A stretch of DNA of 64,000 bases, from the NCBI GenBank assembly GCA_013115135.1, contig JABANP010000071.1, forward strand, positions 106,305 through 170,304. The letters run 5' to 3'. Position numbers and translations under genes: made by a program. Origin of the DNA: Perkinsus olseni. Lineage: Eukaryota; Perkinsozoa; Perkinsida; Perkinsidae. The notes beneath the pieces are model-generated. The model was not told where the DNA came from. It was given only the letters and a program-made list of their open reading frames with translations, and ran no database searches. This document shows, piece after piece, positions 12,308 through 26,782 of the stretch (its first letter is position 1; every line of letters starts with the position of its first letter).

Positions 12308-13126
12308 TACTACGGACAAACCCTGCCGCCCGCTGATCTTCACTCACGACTACAACATAACACTTCTCAATAACGGACGATAATAGCGTTGAGCGCTGCG
12401 AGGCTCGGATGACCCCAACACCGGAGTAACAAACACTGAATAGACGGTACGACTACGGCAGCAGTCAGACCAAGCAACGTGCTCTGTGAAAATAGCAGTG
12501 CTCCGAGAAGGCCAGGTCTCCTCGCCTGGAGAACTAACAACAACCGGAACACCACAACGCACGACAAAAATCCGACTGCTACCATTGTTCGCTCAACGAT
12601 CGCTGACAGCAATTTAATCAGTTCTGCTACTACTACTTCTGATACTCTTATCGTTCAGTTTCCTCCTGAGCCCCGCATCACTGTTGAGGAAGGGGAGGGA
12701 ACAGGCAGGAGGAGAAGGAGGGGATGAAGGGTCCTCGAGATTATGATGATGCTATTATTATTGAGTTACATGATGGCCACACAAGGCGACCGACTAATGT
12801 TAATGGTACAGACATATTACTAGTAGATTTCGAAACCAAGACGACAACAACAACAACGACTACTACTACAACATTCTGTCGGGGAAAAGCGTCAAATACA
12901 CCACCACCGCGGGCCAGTAAGAATAGGGCAACGACAGATACGAATAGAACAGCACAAAGTGTCACGGAACTATCCAGCTTCCTCCGCTTGGACCAAGGCA
13001 AGCATTGGTATGATCCCCAAAGACTTGGCCCTCGTAACAGACGACTACTGCCTTCAAATAGCGGCGGAAAGTAGGTTGAAAATACTTGCCTATCACTTGG
13101 AAGAGGAGCCCGGGAGAGAATCGTCA
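12308..13126. other. Intergenic, low-complexity trinucleotides
   Basis: Upstream flank of PUS10. Contains an ACA/ACT trinucleotide-rich run near 12840-12875. ORFs here are low complexity and I do not regard them as genes. Confidence 0.4.
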
Positions 13127-15960
13127 TCATTCTGAGGGAGAACATAGGTCGACCAGAACAGGCATCACACTATCATTGGTTGCTCCGACTTTCCCTACCG
13201 ATGGTCTCTGTTGTCCTTCTACACTCCCCTCCTGATCAGATTTGCTCTCTCCCTGCTGCTGTTGTTGCTGTTGGGCCAAGCCATTAGCTAAAACCTCCGT
13301 GTTGATATTGTGGTCACTTGCAACGGAGACGTGAGGTGTCGAGGAAGCTGATGAGGGGGAAGTGGAAGACAGGTTAGCAATGAGCGACGCTAAAGTCGCG
13401 GTGTCCACGGTATCTGTATTGCAACTGAAGGCCAACACGATGCTGTGCTCCTACCCCCGGCCTCAGCATTTCCCCACCCTGCTAGATTCGAAGAAGCAGC
13501 GAGGTTGGCTGGATTCGTATTGGACGGTGGAATGGCAGCAGAGGACCTGAGAGGAGAAGGTGGGGGTCAGCTGGCTGGGTAGGGTGACTACTCTGAAACC
13601 GAGGAGGATGTGGGGGCTGAGCTCATAGGGTTCCACCAACTCTGAGAGGGAGGAGAGAATTGGAGGAGCACAACGGTATGGACGGCCTACTGCGTTGCTA
13701 GGGGTGAAAGCTGGGGCAGTGGCGCTCAGGTGACTGCTTCCAGAAGTCCCACTGGTGGAAAGATCTGGGAGAGGTGTGGTATGAAAAGCGCGCCGCCCAC
13801 AGGTGAACCTCACCAAATTGGCCAGACAGTCCTCCCATAGAACACAGCCCGACACTATCGCTGCTGCTACTACTAGCATTAGTCCGTGGACCCGAACCCG
13901 CCACAGATACATTGGTCCCTGAGTCACCGACTACTACCATCATCAACCCCTCAAAGCCAATACTACCCGTCGTAGGTGCATTCCGTGGGGAGGCGGCCAG
14001 TCCAGGCAGGCCGACCATATCGGCGCGACCCAGGCCATAAGTCCTCACCAACTGCTCTGCCAACTTAGCCAAAGAATCACTGAGGAGCGGGCGAGGATGA
14101 AACTGTACGACGAAAGGAGCATGCCTTACTCGGCTGGAGCGGTATCCAATCTTGATGCTTGCTGCTGATGCGACAGTGACTGAGTATCCCACGAATAGCG
14201 TCCCCGTTGTAGCTCAGTCTGAGGGACTGGATAGACGAAGAGCGGAAAAGGCGGTATTACGTTGGGAGTAAAGGAGGGTGCATCGACGCTCAGCGTACTG
14301 GCGGCACTGCTACCCCTCTCGGCCTGGACCGAGACTGAGGCCATGTTGTCGAAGGAGGACAGGGAAGGCGCGACGTCGTCCGAAGCTGATGCCACGGACG
14401 AGTAGGGCTGCTGCTGCTGGGGGCCAAAGAGGGTTGGTAGGACGGACTCGAAGCCGGGGGGAGGGGTGGTAACTTCGTCATCATCACTCACGCCGTTCCC
14501 TAGCGAGGCTGCTGAAATCGACCAGAAAGTAGCGGCATCATTCCAAAGGAGGCTAACGTACAAATCTGTGTAGTGAGTCCATCGGCCCTGAGAGGAGCAC
14601 CCTGAGCACCGGTAGTAGTAGCAGCGGCGGCGGCGGGCGCCTGACCGCCAGCAGTAGTAGTCTGGCCACCTGTCACCCCTAACGACGACACGGCAATACA
14701 AACAGCCGATGGGTGCCCTGAGTAGTACTACCCATCTTGGCTGCGATCGAGGCTGCAGTGGCTGCAACCTGTGGGTCGGTCGGCAGGCTAGCGCCGTTTT
14801 GGAAACCACAATAAACTATATAGTTCTCCATTAGCTGCTCAGCAAGCTGTACGAACTGGCTGTGGGATCGAGACCTGAGAAGAGTATCTTCTGACCGATT
14901 GCGCAGCTGGAAGATTTCCTCACTTGATGGCGTTGTAAATCTGGCCTTTGAGATTGTACTCTTCTAGGAAAGCATCCGGGGCGTGACGTCTGATAATTCT
15001 GAGAAGCTCTCGCTTGCTGAGGTCGGCATATCCCGGCCCAAATTCTGCCAATACCTAGAATGGAGCTCTCAGCCGATCCACCCCTTCCGAACCCTTCCAC
15101 TACTACCATCTCAGTGGTCGAGTATTGGGTTGGCGGGTACTGCTCGGCCAATGGGGGAACTTCTACCCTCAGCATGCTGTTCACTTGGCCTGGTGCATGG
15201 TTATGGTGGGGAGGGCGGACTCCAGAGGGGCCTTGTGGACCCCCACGGGGTGTCCTGTGAGGGGCGGCCCCCCAGGGTAGAGCGATAGAGCCGCCGCCAG
15301 TAGTGCCGTTACTGACCCCTTGATTGTACAGTAATGATGACAAGGATGTTGGCGAGAGTGAAGATGATGATGCTGTCGAGCGAGGGGCGGCAGAGGCCAC
15401 AGGATATGCGGCTGTCACTGCTGCTGCTGCCGCCACAGGGGCGTTGTTATAGGCTGGAGGCACAAGGGCGTCTGAGATCAATCACTCGACCGTAGCGAGG
15501 ATGCGTCCTTACCACCCTCAAAATTCCGTCCCCTGGCGGTTCTCATCCCCGTGGAGACTCTCGGCATCACACTGGCTCCGCCGAGCCACTGCTGTTGTTG
15601 CTGCTGGGCAGTGGTAGCGGGCCCTCTTTCACTACCTTGATAATCATGACGAGCCCCACCGTAATTCCGGGCACCTCTGGCCGCCGATTGAGCGGCTAAT
15701 AGGTTATTCCGCCTAGCACTGGTGACCGGAGTCGGCGACGTGCTCGATGGTTGACTGTAAAGGGCCGATCCGACCAGGGCAGAGACATCAGGGGCGCTGC
15801 TGGTAGTGGGGTAGTAAGGAGCAGGGTAGGGATGGTAATCAGAAGGATTCCGACCAGTCGATGGAAGGATCCCCAGCCCCTGCTGAGCCGACGCGCGAAT
15901 TGTGGGACGGCACCGCCATGATGATACCAATTGAAAATAAAACCCTTCCATACCATACAT
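13127..15960 (-). CDS. Ala/Ser/Thr/Gln-rich protein of unknown function
   Basis: I do not recognise this gene. Consecutive minus-strand exons encode low-complexity stretches (poly-Gln at 15590, Ala/Ser/Thr runs at 15380-15440 and 14620-14650, a Gln run at 13260). They flank one ordinary-looking segment, VLAEFGPGYADLSKRELL then RIIRRHAPDAFLEEYNLK (15050-14930). Two related helical pieces follow, FVQLAEQLMENY (about 14850) and LAKLAEQLVRTY (about 14060), which suggest a short internal repeat. Plausible introns are a 54-nt one starting GTAGTAGTGG after the STTEM residues, and one after NAIK. The start is uncertain: ATG at 15960 (MYGMEGFY) or a nearby ATG giving MAVPSHNSRVGS. Composition resembles RNA-granule or scaffold proteins, but that is only an impression. 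Confidence 0.45.
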
Positions 15961-16149
15961 CCCCCAATTCTCATCTCGACAACACCCAGCATAATCTCAT
16001 TTATACTACCATCACAGCCCAACACAGTCGGTGACGATTGAAACGACAGTCATCAGTGTCCTCAGGCAATGTACCCTTTAATAATCATCACCTCTTGTGA
16101 CAACCTCCTTGCATGTACCTAGGATGATCAAAAGATACGCTCTCCGGTA

Positions 16150-18177
<2,028 letters not shown>

Positions 18178-18328
18178 GATGTTCTGGTAGGATTAATCAA
18201 CTGACCACGTCAGTGCCCCCACACTTTGCTCGACGCGTCACCACTGCTAAGCTTTTCCTTGTGAACATATGCCCCTTGAAGGCATAGTCGTAGGGGAAGC
18301 TGATCGATTCGTGGCCGACTTAAGGGGA

Positions 18329-18372
18329 GTGGGAATAGTCCCAGGTTCGAGCCCGGCACACGTCATTTTTAG
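18329..18372 (+). repeat. Candidate 44-nt leader intron with T-arm-like core (V-ATPase a)
   Basis: GT at 18329 and AG (TTTTTAG) at 18371-18372 enclose GTCCCAGGTTCGAGCCCGG. It lies 156 bp upstream of the V-ATPase a ATG, so it would be an intron of the untranslated leader. No protein evidence fixes the ends. Confidence 0.35.
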
Positions 18373-18527
18373 CGTCAGGAAATGGCCGACGCATCTTGGA
18401 ACTGCTGAGGTCGCACAACCCATAGTTACCCCGCTGCCCAAAGGGCTCTTAGATCTGCCTAAGCTCTCAGTTCAACTTAGCTTGGACGACAGCCTCCTCA
18501 GTTGTGGTTATTATCCTAACCTCGTCT

Positions 18528-21500
18528 ATGGGCCTCCTGCGTAGTGAGACCATGAAACATGGGACTCTGGTCCTTCCCACCGACAGGGCCAGGCAGTTCA
18601 TAGACGTCATAGGATACTCCGTGAGAACAACACCACCAATGCTTCTCCTTCCTCGTCGTTGCAGTACTGCCCCTCTCAGACCCGGATAGAATTCGAGGAC
18701 ATGAACAGTGCTAGTATGAATCGGAACTACAGGAAGTACGTTCAGAGGTAGTAGTAGCATCAGCGAGGCGAGAGAGGCCGCAGAGGAGGTTATGGCAGGA
18801 TCGAGGAGCTCGAGAGGATAATACGGTTCCTAGAGGCCGAGATAGAGGAGGCAGCGCCGCATACTAGGATACGGAAAGGGCATATCGATGCCTTCCTGAT
18901 GGACACTGCTGATGTAGTCGTAGTGGGGTTGGCGGGGGGGAGGTATTGAGGTGATGCTCAGAACTACCGGTTGGATACACTAGAGGCCGACCTCAAGAGG
19001 CTATACCAACGCTTTGTCGAAGTTCCAGGAGAACAACGCGTAAGGGTCTGTCGATTGATACTGAGGCACAGCCCGTCCCTCTTAGGGAACTCATATCATC
19101 GCGGAACGCAGCGTTGGAGGAGAAATACGTGTGCTTCGCCGCGAGCACCTCTCAAGTGTACCTCGGCACCACAGGGGATGGTCAGTTCGATAACTACGCT
19201 CTCGTCACCATCACTCTGTCCTCTTCAGATTTGTCCTCGACAGCCTTGATGAGTCCTCACGAGGTAGGTGGGCCATCCACGTAGCACTAGGTTGAAAGTA
19301 CTTCCCTCAGGCTTCTTTGATAGAGGAGGGGGAGGCTCTCACTGGCGGCTACGGTGGCAGGTCTTCCCGATCCACGGCCGGTGTCACCTGCATTGCGGGG
19401 GTCATCCTGCAGGTAGGAGCGGTCCGCCCTTGACGCAGCTGATTGGTGTCTGTGTCAGTCGGACCAAGCCAGGTTTGCGAGAGTCTTGTTCCGAGCAACA
19501 TTCGGCAACACGTAAGGAGGATATCTTTGCGCACGTAGAAGATTCCGAGGTGCTCGGATCAGGTTCACCGACTTCGTTCAAATCCCGGAAGCACTTCGGG
19601 ATGCAAAAACGGGCGAGAACGAATACTACAGCGTTTTCGTCGTCTACTTCCAGGTGAGCGTATCTTAGGTCGGAAGCGTGTCTTTTGTGAACAAACCTCC
19701 CTTTTTAGGGTTACTCTTCGACCACTGGAAGTATGGCTCAGAAAATCCGCAGAATTTGTACGGCATTCGGCGCTCGCATATACCCCTGGCCCAACAGCGA
19801 GGCTGAGGCTACATCCCGCATGAGGGTAGGGCCTCCCTTGCGTCCTCATCGTCGCTTCATTCGACTTGTAAGGTCCTGGACGAGCTGCTTATAGACAAAC
19901 TGCAGGCCTTGGACGCCTACCGGAGATTCATAGGGGTAAGCAGACCTCGGCGGTAGCGATCACGACTGATGCTGTTGTTCGTCAGGAGGAGATAGAGCAG
20001 TTAGTGGAACCGGTGCATCTGGGTGGGAACTCCCTGATCGAGGATTGGTCATTATTTTTGGCTAAGGTGAGCGCCTTCGACTGGCCTAGGGGTGCCCGGG
20101 AGTCGTAATATTGTGGCTTGCAGGAGAAGGGTATTTACACCTTACTGAACATGTTTGAAGGGGATGTGACCCTACGATGCGACTGCTGGTACCCAGCAGA
20201 GGAAGAGGACGACATCCGCCATACACTGGTCAGAATGAGTTCTACTAACATGGTAGTATTGGTGCATAGGAGAGGGTCCTGGGTTGACGGTGGTGCAGGT
20301 GGGGGCGATGCTACTGACGGACCATGACCAGCTCTATGCGCCTGCTGGGGATGACCATGAGACGGGTGGCGGTCATGGCAGAGGCCCTCCTACCTATATG
20401 AAGACTAATGAGGTCACACAAGTGGCACAAGATCTGGTGGACACGTAATAGTTTAGTAGTATCTTTCGTCCTCGCAACATCCCTGCTTCAACCTTAGATA
20501 CGGCGTCCCACGGTATAAGGAGGCTAACCCAGCACTCTTCACAGTGGTCACTTTCCCCTTTCTCTTCGGGGTCATGTTTGGTGACGTCGGCCACGGTGCT
20601 ATGCTCTTCCTACTAGGAACTTGGGCTATAATTCAAGTAGTACCACTCCTTCACCGCCTCCTGAGATCACTATCCTTCCTCAGGGGCCTCAATTGGACCA
20701 TACCCTAGCTTCATTGCGGAAGATGCGGTTCATGGTCACAGCCATGGGCTTCTTCGCCATATTCGCCGGTAGTAGCCCTCCTCAGAGCCTCTGCAGCGAT
20801 TCCCTCCCTCCTCAGGTCTGATGTATAACGACTTCTTCGCTGTTGGACTTAACCTCTTCGGCAGTCGGTAATAAACCGTGGGAATGTGCTGCCGTGTTGC
20901 TTACCAGTACTTTGTTCAGTTGGGACTGTTCTGGTATCACTTGCCGTCCACTATACGATGTCACCAATACGGGAAATCAGCAAGGTAAAAGCAATCACAA
21001 CAGTCGGGGGGGGCAGCTGCTGGCATCTTCCGTCCTTCGCAGGTTCGTACCCGTACACTGGGCCTTATCCCTTTGGATTGGATCCAGTGTGGCATGGCGC
21101 TACCAACGAGTTGGTGTACGTCAACTCGATGAAGATGAAGACATCCGTGCTCTTTGGTGAGCCTTCGCTCATCTCTACGTTGCCAAGTCCGGGGTTCCTC
21201 AGGCGTTGTCCAAATGCTGTTGGGTATCTTCCTCAAGTTCTCCAATGCTATCTATGACCGTAGTGCCGTGGACTTCTTTTTTGAGTGCATACCGCAGGTG
21301 AGGGAGTCTCTCCGTTATCCCCATCGGGAGCTCCCACCAGTGATCAGCAGCAGTATTCCTCTTCTCTTTCAGTTGGTATTTCTGCTGAGCTTCTTTGGTT
21401 ACATGGACTGGATGATTCTGTACTCCCTCCTTTGCCCCCTCCAGCGCGCACTGCTACTGTCTGTCAGGTACAAATGGACCCACGACATCACCTTCAATCC

Positions 21501-22604
21501 GGCCCCAGGCCTCATCAACACCCTCATAGCGATGGCACTAGGCCAAGGCGTTAGACCAGGCCAAGCGCTCTACCCTGGTAGGGAGTACCTGGGCTGTTGG
21601 CTGAGTGTTGATCGCCCCTTCGTCAGACCAAGGGGTGGTGGCAGTCGTTGCTGATTCTGTTGGCAGTAGTGAGCGTGCCAATAATGCTGATACCGAAGCC
21701 TCTCATCCTTTGGTGGAAGCACCGGCAATCTGAGTAGGGCGGCTGGCAGCGCCATTTATTCTGTCCTCACAAACGCCCAATCTTCTCAGTGAGCAGTTCA
21801 TGCAGCGGCAGCGAGCCCATGCAGCGCGACGGAGTGACGAGGCCGGACTTGGGCTGATGGACCATCGGACAGATGCTGTGGAAATGGTTAGTCTTCGAGC
21901 GCTCCTCCTCCTCTTAGCACCGCAATCCCCTGCAGGTTGAGGGTGGTTCGTCGTCCTCATCATCATCAGCTGGGCCGGCGAACCGTGGCAAGACCGGAAG
22001 CTGCAGAGGAGGAAGGCTTTGACTTTGCCGACGTCGTCATACACCAAGTCATCGAGACCATAGAGGTAGTCCTCCCATCACTAATGGGGCTCGATATCCC
22101 TTCCTTCACAGTTCGTCCTCGGCACGGTGTCCCATACAGCCTCCTACCTTCGTTTGTGGGCTCTCTCCTTAGCCCATCAGCAGCTCAGTCTGGTCTTCTT
22201 GGAAATGACGGTACCATCCTACCACTCCTCCCCCGCCTCAGCCTACTGTATGCCCCTTGACAGGTGTTCCACGCTATGTCTAGCGGCCCGTATATACTGA
22301 ACGCTGTGGGCATCTACATCTCCTTCGCCATCTTTTTTGGTATCACGCTAGCGGTTCTCATGGGCATGGACGTCCTCGAGTGTTTCCTCCACGTTTTGAG
22401 GTACCTCCGTGATTCTCCTGCCTGCTTCGCTCCGCCCCTCTTTTCAGGTTACACTGGGTGGAGTTTCAGTCGAAGTTCTTCCGTGGTGACGGTCATAAGT
22501 TTGAGCCCTATTCTCACGAGAGCGTGAGTGCCTATCGATGGACAACGCGATGGAAGCGTGACGCTGTTTGCCAGGTCCTCGAACAGGCGACTGAGCACAC
22601 TTGA
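18528..22604 (+). CDS. V-type H+-ATPase subunit a
   Basis: Membrane subunit of the V-ATPase Vo sector that forms the proton half-channels with the c-ring. The ATG at 18528 gives [19 protein letters not shown], like the family start (LFRSEEM). Later exons have [140 protein letters not shown] (first transmembrane region), [20 protein letters not shown] (with the proton-path Arg), [20 protein letters not shown] and the C-terminal [20 protein letters not shown]. The stop is at 22602. More than ten small introns are present; the loop exons (20.8-21.9 kb) are only approximate. The target membrane (vacuole, plasma membrane) cannot be told from sequence. Confidence 0.88.
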
Positions 22605-23054
22605 CCGAGATGCGAAGGCGTCCCATTTTCATGCATAATTGATGACCAGGCAAATTTAAGAAGAATCTTCGTGCGCACCGTGATGATTAAAGACACTCTC
22701 TTTGCGATTGGCTATGATGATAGATTGATATTAATAATTACTCTCACCGGGGATCGAACCCGTGTACTGCTGATGATTTGGTTAATTGCTACTACAACTA
22801 CAACATTTACGTACATCATTCCTCTCGAAGGAGGGTGCCACGAGCCTGTGTTTGTGTTCAGTACCACTCCTTTGTCAATTTCCAAGATATATCACCAAGG
22901 CCCCTGTGGTGTTGTTGGAGGAAACTGATGTCCCTATTACGGAGAGCACGTAACGACTGGTGCCGACTCAAGTCAATGGTGTATACTTTGTGTACATCTT
23001 GATGAAGGTTACATGCAAGACTTAAGGCAATCTGAAATCCGCGACTCGCTCGTT
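22605..23054. other. Convergent intergenic region with an isolated T-arm-like block
   Basis: Lies between the 3' ends of the V-ATPase and kinase genes. The minus strand at about 22745-22775 reads ACGGGTTCGATCCCCGG, a good T-arm, but I could not fold a full tRNA around it. It may be a degenerate tRNA or an unspliced relative of the intron family. Confidence 0.4.
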
Positions 23055-24926
23055 TCACTCAGTCATTGAGCGTAAGCGCTCTACCAGCCGTAGCACGACC
23101 GTGTTGGTAAAAATACTCCGATCGACATACCACACGGCGGAGAAATCGTCGGCAGTAATAGTGAGGAAACCCTTAGAAAGTTTGGTAGGGAGGAATTCAG
23201 TCGACAGTAGGCGTGCACAGTCAGGTCTCAGCTCCGGGTCCTGCACCAGCATTCCCTCCCTCAAGAGCAACAACAGCTGCTTGCTGTGGATCCAAGACGG
23301 GCCTCCCGGCCGCCGCATGGGCCCTTCCAGTACGTCTATGGACTTGTTTTGGTAGGCTAAGAGGACCCTGGAGTTGAAAGGGCGTTCCAAGTAGCCACAT
23401 TCCCACAGGACACACCCCAAGGACCATACGTCGCAAGCCGGGGAGATGTAACTGCAACAAGCGGAAGTATGGCGTTGATGAATCCTTGGTAGCTCACCCG
23501 TATCTTATAACTTCGGGAGCTGCAGTCCAGAGAGTGCCGACTAGACGATCTGAGGTGAAGCGTTGAAGACATGGGAGACTGGAGGGGGCTACCTGATGAT
23601 TTTATCCCCTCCCAGCCTTCGGGAATGCTACGACTAGAGCCGAAGTCGCAGAGCTTCCACGACCGACTGGCTGAATGGTACACCAGATTGTCCAGCTTTA
23701 CATCACAGTGGACCTATGAATCCCTTTAAGGGCAGCTGGCTGTGGACGGGCGAGTGAACTCACCACCATGTTGTTGTGAAGATAGTCCATGGCCCGACAC
23801 GCATGTGTGAAGATCCGCAGCATCTCCTTCGGGTGCAGCCTTACCCTCCACTGCTGGACCTACGAGACACTCGAGTCTTCGAGCGCTACCAGCCTAGGGA
23901 AGCCAACTACGTTCATCCCGCCCTCCACTGAGTTGGCGACGCTGTTGCGCAGGCCCTGGTCTCTGCTGAGACGCTCCGAGGTGGCGTTGAGCACACAGAT
24001 GAAGTCATCGAGGCAGAAGTCGCATCTACGCTAGGCAATGCCTACCGAGGTAACACAGCCACTACCTTTCCATGACTATCCCCAACTCCTGCTGTGACGG
24101 CGAGAGGAACCAATCTGAGGCCTGGACCTGAGAGGGGGGCCTTGAGAGAGTGTCGGAGTTAGTATTATTGATTGGTACCAAGTGACCAAGCGAGCTGGGT
24201 GCATCAGCCCCCCGACCTTCCTCCTGTCGCTTCATCAGTCCGAAGAGCACAGCGAGCTGCTCAGAAGTAGATCATCGAAGAATGCCTTCGCCTCCTCCCT
24301 TCTCACCTCCTGGCGGGCGTGCCGACGTACTGCAGCGGACCGCAACTTGACGATCTTGATACAGAGGCGCTGGGATGTGTCCCTCCGCGAGGCTGCCTGG
24401 TAAACCTGCACTCGAGGGTGATGCCGCGGCTGGGCGCATGGGGGCCTACGTCTCCTTCTGAGCCTTGTGCTAGCAAGTGGGTCAGACTGTAGCCGACGGG
24501 GCTGCCGCCAGAGGGCTGTGATCCGTACACATGGGCACCACTACAGTACTGACCGAATTCGGCCATCAGAGAAGTCGGCTTCGACCGCGATGTCCCTGAG
24601 GAGATCGGCAGTGCGTGTAGAGGGCGTTGGCTGCAGAATTCTACCGAGAGCTGCCTTGCGCGCAGGAGAGACACTCTGACTGTCTGATCGACCCGACCGT
24701 CCGTGGAACGAAGAGGACCTGAGGCACCCAGAGTCACGGAGCCACCGCAACTGGCACCCTAGCACCTCCTCGGACTCCTTCGGAGCGGCTCGAGATGGTG
24801 GCCTTCGTCACTCACATACGGATGGGGCATGGACAGTTGGCATCAGTGCCGACATTCAGCTGGGGAGAGGCCGGCGAGTAGCGAATTGACCAACTCTACA
24901 GTCTGACCGATACTCGAAGGCTTCAT
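23055..24926 (-). CDS. Ser/Thr protein kinase domain protein
   Basis: The kinase C-lobe is clear. MLRIFTHACRAMDYLHNNM precedes a short intron. The next exon opens HCDVKLDNLVYHSA (catalytic Asp, Lys, Asn) and continues KLCDFGSSRSIPEGW (DFG). SDRLVGTLWTAAPEVIRYG gives the activation-segment APE motif, and CDVWSLGCVLWECGYLERPF the DVWSLG motif. The tail is PELRPDCARLLSTEFLP, then a C-terminal extension to the stop at 23055. Upstream exons include CDFCLDDFICVLNATSERL and an unplaced N-terminal region with LFGLMKRQEEGRGADAPSS. The proposed ATG at 24926 (MKPSSIGQTVELVNSLLAGL) is plausible but not proven. The N-lobe Gly-loop and VAIK Lys were not located with confidence, so the family cannot be named and activity is not assured. 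Confidence 0.7.
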
Positions 24927-25238
24927 TGTGGTTGCCACATCTTCACCATTGTACATGCTATCAGCTACTCCTACTAGCACTCAGTGGACTGGTCAGATTG
25001 GGCCGTGTATCGACGCTGGTTATGTTCGGAGATGGCAGTCTGCCGTGGGATGCGGGACCCTTCCCTCGACTGCTGTTCAAAGAGGAGTGGAAACCCCCTT
25101 CGCGAGGCATCACCGAACCTGACATACCGGCCCTTCCCTCCACAATCTACAACATCCCTTACTCCTGAATGCTGCGATACTCGACGCTGTAGGGTACCTG
25201 AAGGGGCGTCGCGACCACCCTTGGCACCCCTTGGAGGT

Positions 25239-26390
25239 TCACTTCTCCGCCCTCAACCGTATGAGATGCTGTTGTTTTTCCAGCTGAGTCTTCACATTGT
25301 GGTACCGCTGCAGGAGGCGTTCGAGCTCAGTACGCCTGGCCGACTTCTGCTCCTACAACAGCCACCATGTCCCGTCGCGCGCCACTAAACTCGCTGACCT
25401 CCCTGCCAGACTGAATTCTCTTCAACAGTCCAGCCATTTCCAGCTGTTGCTTATGGGCGTACTGATCCAGCAGGCCTACGGGCACCTCCACGTCCCAGCA
25501 CTAGCGTTTCCCCTCACTCCCCCAGTGGGGGACCCCCACCCTTCATTTTCTTGTCCCTCCTTTTCTTCCAAACCTCGGTCTCCTTCACCTCGAGCAAGTC
25601 CGCCTGTGCCTTCGATCGAGCCGCGTCCGCGTACTGCCTCTGTTTGGCTAGAGTTTCCTGAAGGCTCGCCGTAACCATACCGCGACACGTAGCTACTGCA
25701 CCTCTATTCTTCTGAGGTTCAAAAGCTGTTTGCTCCAACGCGGAGTCCTGGGCTGCGTTTCGCGATTTAATTTATCCGTGTAACTGCCCACAGAGCGGTC
25801 CGGCTGGCACGAGGTCAACTCAAGCCTACGCCAGATGCTCCTGCATCTGCCTCTCAGCCAACTGTTGCTGTAGCGACATCGAGTGCTGTTCGAACTCCGT
25901 CATATTCCTGTCCCACACCTCGTTGAACTCCTAAGTAGAACCACCCCTCTCCCAAGGCCCTCCACCATCCTCCCACCTGCAGCTCCTTCATGTGAGCTTC
26001 CTCTACGCTGAGCCGCTCAGCCAGTTGCTGAGTGCGGAGTTCCTAAGGCGTTCACTGCTTCACTGTGCAAAGGCGAATCGAGCGTGCCACCTCCCTTGCT
26101 CTGTTCTGCTCGTTTTCCCTTAGTTGCTTCAAGAGCCGCTGTCGTGTGGCCTCGGCCTCGCTGTACCGACTGGTTCTCTCGCATTCAATTTGATGGCGTT
26201 CGAGGACGTCTATGTAGTCATCTAAGGCGGTGGCATCTAGCCCCTCTACTGATGTGTTGAGGATATCCTCCTCGCCCAGGACGGCAGCGGCCATTGTCTG
26301 CACAACTGACCGAAGGGGCAAAGGGAGACCAGCCTCGCCCTGACAAGCGTACTGCAACGTCGTGTACAAGAGGATGGGCTCACTTCCCTC
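25239..26390 (-). CDS. Coiled-coil protein conserved in alveolates, function unknown
   Basis: The exon starting at 26390 reads EGSEPILLYTTLQYACQGEA and then ALDDYIDVLERHQIECER and RYSEAEATRQRLLKQLRENE. Further exons give RTQQLAERLSVEEAHMKELQ, EFNEVWDRNMTEFEQHSMSL, QETLAKQRQYADAARSKAQA, AGLLKRIQSGRE and ELERLLQRYHNVKTQLEKQQ, ending LRLRAEK* at 25239. Nearly the whole protein is charged, heptad-like coiled coil. The spacing and motifs match, from memory, a conserved but unnamed protein of ciliates and apicomplexans that is presumably cytoskeletal. The first exon(s) lie upstream of 26390 and were not fixed. Reading through 26043-26063 without removing about 21 nt hits a stop. Confidence 0.6.
26043..26063 (-). 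other. Candidate 21-nt intron or sequence break
   Basis: Sense sequence GTGAAGCAG...CGCCTTAG contains an in-frame TGA and is bounded by GT and AG. Removing it joins AREVARSIRLCT to ELRTQQLAERL in frame. Other introns here are at least 44 nt, so an error or a different splice is also possible. Confidence 0.3.
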
Positions 26391-26782
26391 CTATGGAACA
26401 AGCCAAGCCAGTCCGGCTGAAGCGCATGAAGAAGGTAAGGCTCAGCACTCAGTGATACTACAATCTCGGGGGAAACCGTTGTGTATAAAGACTTGTGCTG
26501 TGAGCAGCCCGACGGGTTATGCCGGCGGACTACCTAACTACCCGTACAACGGCAACACGAACAAGCCTACGACATCCACTCGACAGGCGGGGATCTCTAC
26601 TGCGAACAGAGGCATCAGGCATGCCGCCATGGTGGCTATAGCGAATGCCCAAGTCGATCGACAAGACCGCGGAGGGTCATCGTGGGAGGAAAATGGTCCG
26701 ATATATAGCGTGCGCCCAGGTGATCGATTTGTTTCCCAATAGCTATTGCCCACCGTCTGCATCTCGGCTTCACTCACCGACC

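Noticed and set aside
19560..19610. GTTCAAATCCCGG in the V-ATPase gene as a tRNA remnant
   Set aside because: It is coding ([12 protein letters not shown]) in a conserved exon.
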